A stretch of 64,000 nucleotides of DNA from Bryobacterales bacterium (GCA_028819575.1 JAPPLB010000050.1:33245-97244), one strand, 5' to 3'. Positions 1-8,859 are shown, counted from the stretch's first letter. Notes: generated by a model not told the origin, from the sequence alone. Numbers and translations are program-made.

Positions 1-10
1 CCGTCGTTTT

Positions 11-39
11 TTGACATCGCCGGATGGGACCGCTACACT
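11..39 (+). promoter_or_regulatory. Putative sigma-70 promoter for the MFS gene
   Basis: TTGACA at 11-16 and TACACT at 34-39 are separated by 17 bp, close to the housekeeping consensus. Transcription would start near 46 and leave a leader of about 80 nt before the ATG at 126. This is the best-matched promoter I see in the window. It is read from sequence only. Confidence 0.6.
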
Positions 40-125
40 GCCGTAGCTTTCGAGGCCGCCGCTCAAGATGGCAGACGCCTCGTCCTTTTCGCTCTTCCGA
101 CTCTCGAACACAGGGGCTTTACCGA

Positions 126-1391
126 ATGAATCCCGGCCGACTGTTCTTCGCCAGTTGCCTTGCGCTGGTTACGACCTCGATGGTCTTCTCGATTCGCGCG
201 GACATTCTCGACGCGCTGGCCGCCGACTTTCAGCTCACCAAGGAGCAGGTCGGCTGGGCCATCAGCCCTGCGTTCTGGGGCTTCACCATTTCGATCCTGA
301 TCGGCGGTTCGCTCGTCGATTTCTTCGGCATGCGCAACCTCTTGCTGTTTTCGAGCGGAGGTTACATCGTTGCCGTCACCGCGGTCCTGTTCGCGCCGCT
401 ACCGGCAGGCCCGGCCGATCCCTACTATTCGGAGCCCGGCTTCGTGACGCTGTTCGGAGCGATGCTGCTGATCGGACTCTCGCAGGGTCTCGTGGAAGGC
501 GTCATCAATCCCTTGTGCGCGACACTCTATCCCCAGGAGAAAACCCATCGCATGAACGTGCTGCACGCCTGGTGGCCGGGAGGATTGATCGTCGGCGGAC
601 TGTTGGCTTTCGGAATCACCAAGCTGATGGCGCTCGACTCGGGAAGCGTCTCCGCGGCGACCGCGACCCTGGGTTGGAAAATCAAGCTGGGCACGATTCT
701 GCTGCCTGGAGCTCTCTACGGTGTTCTGTCGCTCGGCCAGAAGTTCCCGCCCACAGAAAGGGTGGCCGCCGGCGTATCGGCCGGCGAAATGTTCCGGGAG
801 TTGTTGCGGCCGCTGTTCATCCTTCTTTGGCTGTGCATGTGGATGACCGCCATCACCGAACTCGGCACGGACCAGTGGGTGGGCTCCCTCATTACCAACC
901 TCACCGGCATGCAGGGCATTCTGATTCTCGTCTACACGGCCGGCATCATGTTCGTCCTGCGGTTCTTCGGAGGACCGCTGGCGCATTTCTTTTCGCCGAT
1001 GGGCTTGCTCACCGGCTCCGCGGTCCTCTCCGCGATCGGGCTATACGGACTCGGTGCGGCCTCCACACCGTTCTCGGCTTTCGCGGCGGCGACCGTCTTC
1101 GGGGTTGGCAAGACCTACTTCTGGCCGACAATGCTCGGCGTCACATCGGAGTTGTTCCCGAAGGGCGGCGCGGCGACCCTGGCCATCATGGGCGGCACCG
1201 GCAATCTGGCCGTGGCCTTCATCCTGCCGGTCATGGGCGGTTGGTATCAGGATTACGGAGCGGCCGCCGCCTTCCAGTACGTGGGTGTGTTGCCGATTAT
1301 CCTCACCGTGATCTTCGGCGCCCTGTTTTTCTACTTCAAATCCCAGGGGGGCTATCAGGTCGTCCGGCTCGAATCGAAAGAGACCTCTTAA
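126..1391 (+). CDS. MFS transporter (sugar/organic-acid type)
   Basis: This encodes a 421-residue polytopic inner-membrane protein with the alternating hydrophobic segments and short charged loops of the major facilitator superfamily. The first helix starts right after MNPGRLFF, and a second hydrophobic half begins around residue 225. The open frame extends upstream to 24, but the ATG at 126 is preferred: it follows the promoter at 11-39, and the upstream residues are Arg-rich and not membrane-like. The substrate cannot be told from sequence. The gene converges on the SIS gene with a 33-bp gap and no clear terminator. Confidence 0.8.
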   Translation: MNPGRLFFASCLALVTTSMVFSIRADILDALAADFQLTKEQVGWAISPAFWGFTISILIGGSLVDFFGMRNLLLFSSGGYIVAVTAVLFAPLPAGPADPYYSEPGFVTLFGAMLLIGLSQGLVEGVINPLCATLYPQEKTHRMNVLHAWWPGGLIVGGLLAFGITKLMALDSGSVSAATATLGWKIKLGTILLPGALYGVLSLGQKFPPTERVAAGVSAGEMFRELLRPLFILLWLCMWMTAITELGTDQWVGSLITNLTGMQGILILVYTAGIMFVLRFFGGPLAHFFSPMGLLTGSAVLSAIGLYGLGAASTPFSAFAAATVFGVGKTYFWPTMLGVTSELFPKGGAATLAIMGGTGNLAVAFILPVMGGWYQDYGAAAAFQYVGVLPIILTVIFGALFFYFKSQGGYQVVRLESKETS

Positions 1392-1424
1392 TGAACCAGG
1401 ACCCGATGCGCGACCGGACGCCAT

Positions 1425-1994
1425 TCAGGCTTCAGCCGGCGCTTCCCTGTCCATGAAGTAGTAGCAGATCATGTGCATGATCACCATGTGGGCGTCTTCG
1501 ACGCGGCCCATATGATGATCGTCGACGTGCAGGCTGAGGTCGACGAGTGGACGCAGTTTGCCGCCGGTCATTCCGCTGAGGCCGATGGTGTAGCAGCCGG
1601 CGGATCGGGCGTACTCGATCGCGCGGATGACGTTGGCTGAGTTGCCGCTGCCGCTGATCGCCACCGCCACGTCACGGGGCCGCGCGAAGTTCTTGAGCTG
1701 CTCCACGAAAACGGCGTCGTAACCGACGTCGTTGGCGTAGGCGGTCATGGTGGGAATCTGCTCGCTGAGCGCCATGATCCGGAAGCGCTGATTCCGGCCG
1801 TAGCTCGCTCCTTTGACGATGTCGCAAGCGAAGTGATTGGCGGTAGCGGCGCTGCCCCCGTTGCCGAAGACGAAAATCTGGCGGTCTTCTTCGCGCGCCC
1901 GGGCGAAAACGCGGATGGCTTGATCGACTTTGGCGGCATCGATCGTTTGCAAGGCCCCAAGCAGTTTCGTTCGATAGCCGCTGGGGAAGCTCAT
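1425..1994 (-). CDS. SIS-domain sugar-phosphate isomerase (GmhA-like)
   Basis: This is a 189-residue single SIS-domain protein of the size of phosphoheptose isomerase. The phosphosugar loop GNGGSAATANHF lies at residues 44-55, and a second motif (AISGSGNSANV) lies near residue 115. GmhA converts sedoheptulose 7-phosphate to heptose 7-phosphate in LPS/S-layer heptose synthesis, and the PfkB kinase upstream on the same strand fits that pathway. A full MITE copy sits between the two genes. The MITE ends only about 8 bp before this start codon, so any Shine-Dalgarno must come from the MITE end (GCAGG) or be absent. The exact substrate is inferred. Confidence 0.75.
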   Translation of the reverse strand: MSFPSGYRTKLLGALQTIDAAKVDQAIRVFARAREEDRQIFVFGNGGSAATANHFACDIVKGASYGRNQRFRIMALSEQIPTMTAYANDVGYDAVFVEQLKNFARPRDVAVAISGSGNSANVIRAIEYARSAGCYTIGLSGMTGGKLRPLVDLSLHVDDHHMGRVEDAHMVIMHMICYYFMDREAPAEA

Positions 1995-2001
1995 GACACG
2001 C

Positions 2002-2208
2002 TAGCCTGCATTTCTCACCACCCGACGGTCGAAGCACGCCATATGGCCGCCATGACTTCGTTACGCTTGCTTGCCGTGCTCAACGTACTGTTCAAGTACG
2101 CCTGCGCGCGCCAAGCGGCTCGCGCCTTTTTCCTCCGCCCGGCTTGCGCCTCGTCCTGACAGCCCTCTCACGCACTTCGCCTCGCCACGTGGTGAGAAAT
2201 GCAGGCTT
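2002..2208 (-). mobile_element. MITE-like element, copy A (long form, full)
   Basis: This is a ~206-bp element in reverse orientation, bounded by TAGCCTGCATTTCTCACCAC-like ends (left end as written, right end its complement, GTGGTGAGAAATGCAGGC then TT). It contains the internal CGTACT-AGTACG hairpin and the extra ~24-bp segment (GCCGGGCGGAGGAAAAA-type) that marks the long form. It separates the PfkB and SIS genes of one cassette. An open micro-ORF runs at 2052-2159 (see findings). Confidence 0.85.
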
Positions 2209-2303
2209 GGGCCGCGCTGTGACAGGCCGAATAAAAAGTGATGCCGCCGTACACTTTCAGCGTAGCAGCCCGTGGAAAAAGTCAGGTGTCAGGCCCGGCG
2301 GCG

Positions 2304-3302
2304 TCACGCCGCTCCGTTGCCGGCCTCGACAGCCCGCGCGACGACTTCCTGGGGCGTTGCGGCTCCCGTCCCCGGCTTCTCGATCGTCAGGCTGGCGACG
2401 ACGCTTGCAAACTCGGCGGCCGCATCCAGGTCACCCGATGCCTTGAGCGCCAGCACGAGCCCGGCCGTAAAGCTGTCGCCGGCGCCGCAATCGTCAACGA
2501 CCCGGGCGGGCCGAACCGCCGGGACGGTCCGGCGGCGTCCGTCGTCAAAAAGGAGAGTTCCTTGGGCCCCCCGCGTGACGATCAACGGCGCGCCGCCGAT
2601 CGCCTCCCGCAACCGCGGAAAGTCGATTCGTCCGAAGAGTTTCCTGCATGCCGTAGTCGCTTCCTGATGGTTCGTCTTGGCCATGACGTTGCGGAAACGC
2701 TCGATGCGCGTGCGCGAGTCGGCGAGGACGATCTTGTCGGGGCAGCGTTCGGCGATGCCGGCGATGATCTCGCGAAAAGCGCTGGATACGACGCCGCCGT
2801 GCTCGGTTTCGGATTGGTCGGAGACGACAATGACATCAAAATCCTGAAAAGCCGAATGGAGGTTGACGATGAGCTGGTCTTCGACAACGCCCGGCAGCGG
2901 GCGATGGTTGATGAAGTCGATACGAGGCTTGTCTTCTCTGCCGCTGTTCGCGTTGATCAGCTTGCTGTAGGTGAATGTCTGGATCTCGCTCGATGCAACC
3001 AGAAGACGGCTATCGATATTGCGCGCCGCGAGGACTTGTTGAAGCTCGAAGCCGAAGCCGTCCTGGCCGATCGCGCCCAGCACGGCGACACGGCCCGCAC
3101 CGAGAGCGGTGAGATTGTTGGCGACCGTCCCCCCCGCGCCCGGCGTCACCTCGGTGCTCACGATTCCCACGCGCGGAATCCCGGTCTCGCGAGACGGGTC
3201 CGATTCGCCGGGATCGTACCGGCACCAGCGGTCGAGGCAAATGTCGCCCGCCACCAGCACGCGGATGTCCTTGAACTTTTCGACCAGCGACTCCGGTTTC
3301 AT
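2304..3302 (-). CDS. PfkB-family sugar kinase (heptose-phosphate kinase-like)
   Basis: This 332-residue ribokinase-fold kinase resembles the kinase half of HldE/RfaE. The N-terminal GDICLDRW segment, the substrate loop PGAGGTVANN (54-63) and the C-terminal anion hole GAGDSF (273-278, catalytic Asp276) are all present. Its start overlaps the stop of the upstream gene as ATGA, which indicates translational coupling. With the SIS protein it suggests a route to a phosphorylated heptose. No nucleotidyltransferase domain is fused, unlike E. coli HldE. The exact sugar is inferred from context. Confidence 0.8.
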   Translation of the reverse strand: MKPESLVEKFKDIRVLVAGDICLDRWCRYDPGESDPSRETGIPRVGIVSTEVTPGAGGTVANNLTALGAGRVAVLGAIGQDGFGFELQQVLAARNIDSRLLVASSEIQTFTYSKLINANSGREDKPRIDFINHRPLPGVVEDQLIVNLHSAFQDFDVIVVSDQSETEHGGVVSSAFREIIAGIAERCPDKIVLADSRTRIERFRNVMAKTNHQEATTACRKLFGRIDFPRLREAIGGAPLIVTRGAQGTLLFDDGRRRTVPAVRPARVVDDCGAGDSFTAGLVLALKASGDLDAAAEFASVVASLTIEKPGTGAATPQEVVARAVEAGNGAA

Positions 3303-4273
3303 GAGGCTTCGCCCGCCGACAAGACCTGCCGAAGAGCGGGAATGGTAGCGCGGTGGTCACCGCAAATGTAGTAGCTGCGCCCGCCGTCGGCGACGGTGCG
3401 AACCAGGATCGTCTTGTGAGGCCGGAAATAGTAACCCGGGTCGGTCTTGGGCAATTCCTTGTGATAGTCGCCCTCGATCGGGATGAGATCGAAGACTGCG
3501 GTGGTGAAGTCGGCGATGCGACGCCCTTGCTGATGCGCCACGTTGCGGGCCATCGAGAGAGCCTTGAGGTAAACCTCCGGCCCCATGATCGCGGACCCGA
3601 AGCTCAGCATGACGCCTCCTTCGAGACGCTCGACCGCATGGGTGTAGATGAGAAAATCGCGATAGCTCGTTTCGCCCAGTGCCGCTCCGTTGCAGTTGGG
3701 GTGCTCGTGGGTGATATCGTAACCGACTCCGATGTGGACCGAAACCGGAACCGAGGCCTCGTAGGCCGCCGCCAGGATGCTGACGTCGCGATGCGGATAA
3801 TCGCTTTCGAGAATCCGGCGGCCGATGTATTCGCCGAGTCCGAGCCCCGCGCTTGCGGCCTCGCAAGCCCAGTCGTTGATCAGCCCCGTCTCTTCCCACA
3901 AGCCGAACTCGCCGCTGCGAATGTAGCGCGCGACGCTCTCCGTCGTCGCTCCGATGCGCGCGAGTTCATAATCGTGAATGGTGCAGGCGCCGTTCACGGC
4001 GAGATGGCTGATCCAGCCGTTGCGTAACAGGTCGATGATGTGGCGCGACGCGCCCATCTTGATCACGTGCGCGCCCATCATCCAAAGGCGGGCGGTGTTG
4101 CTCTCGCGGGCGGCTCGCAGCGCGGAAGCGATCACCGGAAGATCGGGGTGCCCGAAGGCCGGCGATTCGCCGACGAGCGGGAGCACGTAGCCGAGATCCA
4201 TGTCATGCGCTCTTTCGGCCAGTGGCCGCAGGCGCAGTCGGGTACGGTCGAAAACAGGGTATTTCGATGTCAT
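3299..4273 (-). CDS. Deoxyhypusine synthase-like protein
   Basis: This is a 324-residue protein with the NAD-binding core pattern of the deoxyhypusine synthase superfamily: GAHVIKMG (67-74), NGACTIHDYELARIG (94-108), TTESV and GEFGLWEETG (121-130). True deoxyhypusine synthase modifies eIF5A and would be out of place here, so a divergent role is likely, perhaps in the sugar cassette. The start at 4273 (MTSKYPVF) is chosen because upstream residues are low-complexity and basic. It overlaps the PfkB start by 4 nt. I could not place the catalytic lysine of the classical enzyme by eye. Confidence 0.65.
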   Translation of the reverse strand: MTSKYPVFDRTRLRLRPLAERAHDMDLGYVLPLVGESPAFGHPDLPVIASALRAARESNTARLWMMGAHVIKMGASRHIIDLLRNGWISHLAVNGACTIHDYELARIGATTESVARYIRSGEFGLWEETGLINDWACEAASAGLGLGEYIGRRILESDYPHRDVSILAAAYEASVPVSVHIGVGYDITHEHPNCNGAALGETSYRDFLIYTHAVERLEGGVMLSFGSAIMGPEVYLKALSMARNVAHQQGRRIADFTTAVFDLIPIEGDYHKELPKTDPGYYFRPHKTILVRTVADGGRSYYICGDHRATIPALRQVLSAGEAS

Positions 4274-4334
4274 GAAGTAGATGAAGATTCCAGGATATAC
4301 ATTCCAGCGCGGGCAAGGCTGAGACTTCTGGCCT

Positions 4335-5501
4335 TTACGGAGTCGCCGGCGACAATTCGCGGAGGCGTGTGACGACGCTTGCGACCTTCTCGACAACGTA
4401 ATCGACTTCCTCCTCGGTATTCCAGCGGCCGAGACCGAATCGCAGTGAACTCTGAGCGAGAGAACGGCTCACTCCGAGAGCCCTCAGGACATGACTAGGC
4501 CGGGCCGTTGCCGTCGTGCAGGCCGAGCCGCTCGACACGGCAATGTCATCGAGACGCATGAGCAACGACTCGCCGTCCACCGCGCTGAAGCTGACATTGA
4601 GGTTGTGCGGGAGCCGGGCGTCGAGATCGCCGTTGACCGAGAGGTCATCCAGCCGGCTCCGCAAACCGTCGAGCAATCGATCGCGGAGGCCCGCGAGCCG
4701 TTTGGACTCTCCCCCCATTTCGGATCCTGCGATTTCGCAGGCCTTGCCGAGTCCCACGATACCCGGAACGTTCAACGTACCTGATCGAAAACCGCGCTCG
4801 TGCCCGCCGCCGTCGATCAATGCCGGAAGATCGATGCGGGGGGCTTTCCGGCGCACGTAGAGCGCGCCCACACCCTTGGGACCGTAGAATTTGTGAGCGG
4901 TCAGCGATAGCAGGTCGATCTCGTCCCGCTCGACCGAAACGGGAATTTTGCCCACGGCCTGCGCAGCGTCAACATGGAAAACGATACCGCGTCTCCGGGC
5001 GATCCGGCCGATCTCGCCGACCGGTTGAATGACGCCGATCTCGTTGTTGGCCAGTAAGACCGAAATGAGAATCGTCTCGTCGCTGATCGTGCGTTCCAGC
5101 CGCTCCAGTTCGAGCAGGCCCCCGGGGGCGACCGGCAAATAGCTGACGCGGAAATCCCCTTCCTCAAGGCGGTTGAGCGAATCAAGAACGGCCCGGTGCT
5201 CCGTCTGCAGCGTGATGATGTGGTTGCCGCGCGTCCTCCGGGCGGCGGCGGCCCCTTTGAGCGCCGTGTTGATCGATTCCGTCGCGCCGCTCGTGAAGAC
5301 GATCTCCCGCGAACGTGCGCCGATCAGCCCCGCCACCTGAGCACGAGCGGCCTCGACTGCCTCCTCGGCGCGCCAGCCGAATAGGTGATTGCGGCTCGCC
5401 GGGTTGCCGAAAGTCTCGGTGAAATACGGCGTCATCGTCTCGACGACACGTGGGTCGACCGGAGTAGTGGCGTGGTGGTCCATGTATACAGGCCGCTTCA
5501 T
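4335..5501 (-). CDS. Cysteine desulfurase (NifS/IscS family)
   Basis: This 388-residue class V PLP enzyme removes sulfur from cysteine for Fe-S cluster or thio-cofactor assembly. [11 protein letters not shown] starts the fold, TEHRAV holds the catalytic His (about 102), [10 protein letters not shown] binds [13 protein letters not shown] carries the Schiff-base Lys204, and SSGSACTT provides the active-site Cys328 on a short loop. The ATG at 5501 fits the family N-terminus; the frame extends to 5561 into a MITE-derived repeat. It lies 61 bp upstream of the DHS-like gene on the same strand. No iscU is nearby. Confidence 0.88.
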   Translation of the reverse strand: MKRPVYMDHHATTPVDPRVVETMTPYFTETFGNPASRNHLFGWRAEEAVEAARAQVAGLIGARSREIVFTSGATESINTALKGAAAARRTRGNHIITLQTEHRAVLDSLNRLEEGDFRVSYLPVAPGGLLELERLERTISDETILISVLLANNEIGVIQPVGEIGRIARRRGIVFHVDAAQAVGKIPVSVERDEIDLLSLTAHKFYGPKGVGALYVRRKAPRIDLPALIDGGGHERGFRSGTLNVPGIVGLGKACEIAGSEMGGESKRLAGLRDRLLDGLRSRLDDLSVNGDLDARLPHNLNVSFSAVDGESLLMRLDDIAVSSGSACTTATARPSHVLRALGVSRSLAQSSLRFGLGRWNTEEEVDYVVEKVASVVTRLRELSPATP

Positions 5502-5539
5502 CGGAAGAAATTCGGTCCGCCCCCCGAACACCTTCATCC

Positions 5540-5686
5540 TAGCCTGCATGTCTCCTCGCATGGGCAGGCGCAGCGCGCCCTCGGGTCAAGAATCACAGCC
5601 TTTACGATTCACCGGCCGTCAGACATTTCTTCTGGAGCGAACCAACCTCCCGCCGATGTTTTTCACGAGACACGAATCACGGCTTT
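5540..5686 (+). repeat. Composite repeat: MITE left arm plus 7-mer module
   Basis: The MITE end TAGCCTGCATG is at 5540 and a degenerate left arm runs to about 5585. Next comes a module (about 5602-5665) with GGCCGTCAGACATTTCTTC, also found at 24570-24640 and 57060-57125. It ends in a CACGAGACACGAATCACGGCTTTT array that runs directly into the TGA stop of the next minus-strand gene. It shows the MITE ends recombined with a different core. Confidence 0.7.
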
Positions 5687-6286
5687 TCAGCTTTTCTCCC
5701 GGTGCAAGCCCAGCGCCATGCGGCCAAGCCGCATCAGGTGAGCGTGAACCGCATAGCCAAGGAGATAGACGAACACGAACGGAAAGGCGACAAACCGGGC
5801 CAGGGTGCGCGGCGCGGATTCATCGAGCAGCCCCGCCCGATGCATCCATAGGCGGACCAGTTGGCCAAAATTGCCGCGGTCGAGCCAGAAGAAGTCGGCG
5901 TTCTCGTTTGCAATGAGGAACTTCGCCGGGATGAGCAGCAAGCTCGCCGCGCGCCAGCGCGCCATGATGGGCCCGCCCGCGTACAGCACCGCGGCGATGC
6001 CGTGCCGGCGGTTGCGGACCTCATGCAGCAGACGCCAGCGGGCGTGGTCGTCGGTGTATTCGGTGACTCGCCAGACCTGGCGTTCCGTATCCGGCGCGAG
6101 TTGCGAAGGCAGCCCCGGCCAGCAAGTAAGCAGGTCGATAACGACGTTCTCGCCGAAGAACCTCTTCAAGTGCGGGATCAGCTTTTCCGTAACGTCGCGC
6201 TTGCCGCTCTCGACGAGCAGAATGCGCTCCGTCTCCGGAACGCGTCGGCTGAGAACCCAGCGCATCCCGTTCATTCTATTCCGCAT
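5687..6286 (-). CDS. Conserved-looking hypothetical protein with C-terminal membrane segment
   Basis: This encodes 199 residues. The N-terminal part reads like a Rossmann or glycosyltransferase-B half domain (ERILLVESGKRDVTEKLIPHLKRFFGENVVIDLLTC), and a hydrophobic stretch (FVAFPFVFVYLLGYAVHAHL) near residue 165 could be one membrane helix. A role in surface-sugar metabolism next to the heptose cassette is possible but unproven. Met5 and Met8 are alternative starts. The stop codon is directly followed by the 7-mer repeat read as AAAGCCGTGATTCG. Confidence 0.6.
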   Translation of the reverse strand: MRNRMNGMRWVLSRRVPETERILLVESGKRDVTEKLIPHLKRFFGENVVIDLLTCWPGLPSQLAPDTERQVWRVTEYTDDHARWRLLHEVRNRRHGIAAVLYAGGPIMARWRAASLLLIPAKFLIANENADFFWLDRGNFGQLVRLWMHRAGLLDESAPRTLARFVAFPFVFVYLLGYAVHAHLMRLGRMALGLHREKS

Positions 6287-6720
6287 GTCTCGCTACGTGA
6301 CGAGGCGACGTGCGTCAGAGGACCGTCAGGACTAGCCCGAATTTCTCACCACCCGACGGTCGAAGCACGCGATACGACCGCCAGGACTTCGTTGCGCTTG
6401 CTGGCCGTGCTCAACGTACTGTTCAAGTACGCCTGCGCACGCCAAGCGGCGCGCGCCTCGTCCTGACAGCCCTCTCACCCACTTCGCCTCGCCATGTGGT
6501 GAGAAATGCAGGCCAGGCGCAAGCCGGACGGAGGAAAAAGGCGCGAGCCGCTTGGCGTGCGCAGATGCAGCGGCTTGATCGCTTCCTTGGGCTCTCGGGT
6601 CACAAGGCACGAATCACGAATCACGGCCTTTACACACCCCCGGGGTGCGCATTTCTGGCTTTTTGTTTTTGAATCACGAGACACGAATCACGGCTTTTTG
6701 ACACCAATCACGGCCTTCCT
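6283..6720. repeat. Nest of MITE fragments and 7-mer repeats, including copy B
   Basis: A forward left arm (6283-6333) abuts a full reverse MITE copy B (6332-6514, short form). That copy runs into a forward internal MITE segment with the GGACGGAGGAAAAAGGCG block (about 6515-6576). Two CACGAATCACG arrays follow (6599-6640, 6672-6718). No gene is supported here. The arrangement looks like repeated insertion of the same family into itself. Confidence 0.75.
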
Positions 6721-6955
6721 GTCGTGTGCTTGCCCCGCCACGCGGGGAGGCCGCCGCTACCTGCTTGATATAATCGGAACCATACGGCGCGATTGTCTGG
6801 TTTGCGGCATGCCGGGCGCGAAGCTGGAACCGCCGGTTTCGCTTCAGGCAAGCAGCCCGGCCGAACCGCATGGCCCGCCCGAAGCCGTTCGCTTTCAGAA
6901 CGGCTCATCGAACTCCCGCACGGGCCTGCTTCCCGTTGATCGGCCCCGAACACCG

Positions 6956-7396
6956 ATGGCAAGGTTTTTCACATTGCAGGAAGCCGAGGACTGCATTCCA
7001 GGACTGGAGGACTTGCTGCGAACAGCCATCGACTCCAAGAAGGGGGCGGCTCAGATGGAACGCGAGCTCCAGGCGATCGGAGAGCGCATCCATCTGCTCG
7101 GCGGCGCCGAGATCAACCCCGTCAAAGTCGCCGAAAAGAGGGCCATGCAGCGCGTTTGCATGCAACGCCTCAAGTCTTCGGTAGAGACCATCGAGCAAAC
7201 GGGCTGCCTGGTGAAGGACCTCGAAATGGGCTTGCTGGACTTCCCGGCTCAGCTCGAGGGCGACGAAGTATACCTCTGCTGGAAGCTGGGCGAACCCCGC
7301 ATCCAGTTCTGGCATCGCCCCGAGGAGGGCTTTGCCGGGCGCAAACGCATCGGTTCGCAGTTCGGTGAATCCCGCGGCCCTTCAAGAACGCATTAA
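6956..7396 (+). CDS. DUF2203 family protein
   Basis: This 146-residue protein begins MARFFTLQEAEDCIPGLEDLL, the usual opening of DUF2203 proteins, and ends with GDEVYLCWKLGEPRIQFWH plus EEGFAGRK, the conserved C-terminal signature. The middle is helical. The function is unknown. The frame is open 450 nt further upstream, but those residues come from repeats. A TATAAT-like hexamer at 6769-6774 may be its -10 box, though no good -35 is visible. Confidence 0.8.
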   Translation: MARFFTLQEAEDCIPGLEDLLRTAIDSKKGAAQMERELQAIGERIHLLGGAEINPVKVAEKRAMQRVCMQRLKSSVETIEQTGCLVKDLEMGLLDFPAQLEGDEVYLCWKLGEPRIQFWHRPEEGFAGRKRIGSQFGESRGPSRTH

Positions 7397-7437
7397 ACTG
7401 CCCTTCTTCCCCCTGGCGTCGTATCACGTGCTCCAGC

Positions 7438-7600
7438 CCGGGGTCACGAATCACGGCCTTTCAAATCACGGGCTCACTCCCCGCCAAACCGTAGGACTTT
7501 CGCCGAAAGCCGCAGCCGCCTGCGCCACGCATCACGAAACACGGACCTTGGGGTTTTCGCATCACGAATCACGAGACACGAATCACGAGACACGGCTTTT
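7438..7600. repeat. CACGAATCACG 7-mer repeat region
   Basis: Several short arrays built on CACGAAT/CACGAGA units (7440-7475, 7527-7545, 7559-7600) fill the gap between converging genes. The last one ends CACGGCTTTT immediately before the reverse-strand TAG stop of the VOC gene. No ORF of interest is present. Confidence 0.7.
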
Positions 7601-8443
7601 CTACAGCTTGTCCAGGCCTTCGGTAAGCTCGATGTTCGTGCCCCAGGGGTCCGTCAAGAAGGCGATCGAGAAACCCAGGCTCTTTACGTGCTCGTAGGGA
7701 CGGTCGAACTTGATGCCTCGACTTTCAAGCTTCCGGCAGAAGCTTTCCAGATCATCGATTTCGAAACCGATGTGGTCGAGCACGCGGCCCTTGATGGGCT
7801 CTTGCGGCGTGTCGGTGCGAGTATAGGTGAGGTTGACTCCGGGCAGGTCGGCCGCCTCGAAGATCCCGCGCCGCATGGGCTTCGCGCCGAAGATTTCGGC
7901 GTACCAGGCCTGCATTTTCTTGTCATCCTGACCCGCGAAGTGGATGTGATGATTCGCCAACGGCGTCTTCAGGGCGCGGTTTTCGAACATTTCGATCTTC
8001 AGTTCGTCGGGTCCCATGATGAACGCGAGATAGCGGAACTGGCTGGGGCTGAAGAAAATGTCGCCCTTGGCGCGATTGCGGCTGATTTCCGCCTTCGTCA
8101 CCACCGGCACCCCGGCGGCGCGCACCTTCGACACCATCGCCGGTACATCGGGAAACTGGATGCCGATGTGATTCACCGAGCTGCCCTTGGTGCCGTCGGT
8201 CGGCTTCTGCTCGTGGAGGAAGATGAGTGCGTTGGGATACTTGACGTACTCCATCGTGTCGAGCTTCCCTGCCTCGGCGCCGATCACGTCGACCCAGAAG
8301 CGCTTGTGCTCGTCGATGTCGCTTACGTTCAGGTGCATGTGGCCCATCGCGACGGGCGCTTCGCGGGCCGCAATGAGCTGTGCCTGGACGGGCATCGAGA
8401 GCACCGATGCAAGCAGAGAGATGGCGAACAGTCTTTTCATCAT
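7601..8443 (-). CDS. Exported VOC (glyoxalase-fold) protein, two modules
   Basis: This 280-residue protein has a signal peptide (MMKRLFAISLLASVLSMPVQAQ), so it acts outside the cytoplasm. Two vicinal-oxygen-chelate modules follow: GHMHLNVSDIDEHKRFWVD to about residue 135, and LANHHIHFAGQDDKKMQAWY to the C-terminus, each ending in an ELKIEMFE or NIELTEG strand with a candidate metal Glu. Substrates of exported VOC proteins are mostly unknown. The start is set at 8443 by an AGGA box about 8 nt upstream; Met2 (8440) is equally possible. Confidence 0.8.
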   Translation of the reverse strand: MMKRLFAISLLASVLSMPVQAQLIAAREAPVAMGHMHLNVSDIDEHKRFWVDVIGAEAGKLDTMEYVKYPNALIFLHEQKPTDGTKGSSVNHIGIQFPDVPAMVSKVRAAGVPVVTKAEISRNRAKGDIFFSPSQFRYLAFIMGPDELKIEMFENRALKTPLANHHIHFAGQDDKKMQAWYAEIFGAKPMRRGIFEAADLPGVNLTYTRTDTPQEPIKGRVLDHIGFEIDDLESFCRKLESRGIKFDRPYEHVKSLGFSIAFLTDPWGTNIELTEGLDKL

Positions 8444-8523
8444 TCGTTCCTGCTTTCCGCCCTCGGCGCGGGACGGGAAATCGAACCGTGATTGTAACAA
8501 CCGGCGGCGGGGCCGTCTTGCGG

Positions 8524-8573
8524 TTTCGGCCCGCGGCCGATCCGTATAGAATGAATACGACATTGAAGGAGGT
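8524..8573 (+). promoter_or_regulatory. infA promoter candidate and strong Shine-Dalgarno
   Basis: TTTCGG (8524) and TAGAAT (8547-8552) are 17 bp apart and could be the promoter. AAGGAGGT at 8566-8573 is a near-perfect anti-16S match just before the ATG at 8576. Confidence 0.5.
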
Positions 8574-8575
8574 CA

Positions 8576-8797
8576 ATGGCGAAAGAAGAAGGCATCGAAG
8601 TTCAGGGCACCATCATCGAGAAACATCCGGGCGGTACGTTTGAAGTGCGGCTGGACGACAAGCACGTCGTTCTGGCGCAAATCGCTGGCAAACTGCGCAA
8701 GCATCGCATCCGCATCCTCACTGGTGATCGCGTGACGGTCGAACTCTCACCCTACGACCTGACGCGCGGGCGCATCACCTACCGTTTTCGTTCGTAG
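8576..8797 (+). CDS. infA: Translation initiation factor IF-1
   Basis: The 73-residue OB-fold protein matches IF-1 along its whole length: [20 protein letters not shown] at the start, then HIRILTGD-like [24 protein letters not shown] and the terminal ITYRF. IF-1 binds the ribosomal A site during initiation. It stands alone here, outside the usual ribosomal-protein operon, with its own strong ribosome binding site. Confidence 0.95.
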   Translation: MAKEEGIEVQGTIIEKHPGGTFEVRLDDKHVVLAQIAGKLRKHRIRILTGDRVTVELSPYDLTRGRITYRFRS

Positions 8798-8859
8798 CCA
8801 TTCACAGTTACCGGCGTCTCGCGGGCCGGCCCCCGTTCGCCCGTTCGCGGACGAGCAGC

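Noticed and set aside
68..1456. Long overlapping frame across the MFS gene
   Set aside because: It is Arg/His-rich with no domain; it is the +1 shadow of the membrane protein.
2238..3371. 377-codon plus-strand frame opposite the PfkB gene
   Set aside because: No recognisable motif; high-GC antisense shadow of the kinase.
7559..7600. CRISPR-like array
   Set aside because: The CACGANT units are contiguous 7-mers with no unique spacers and no cas genes anywhere in the window.
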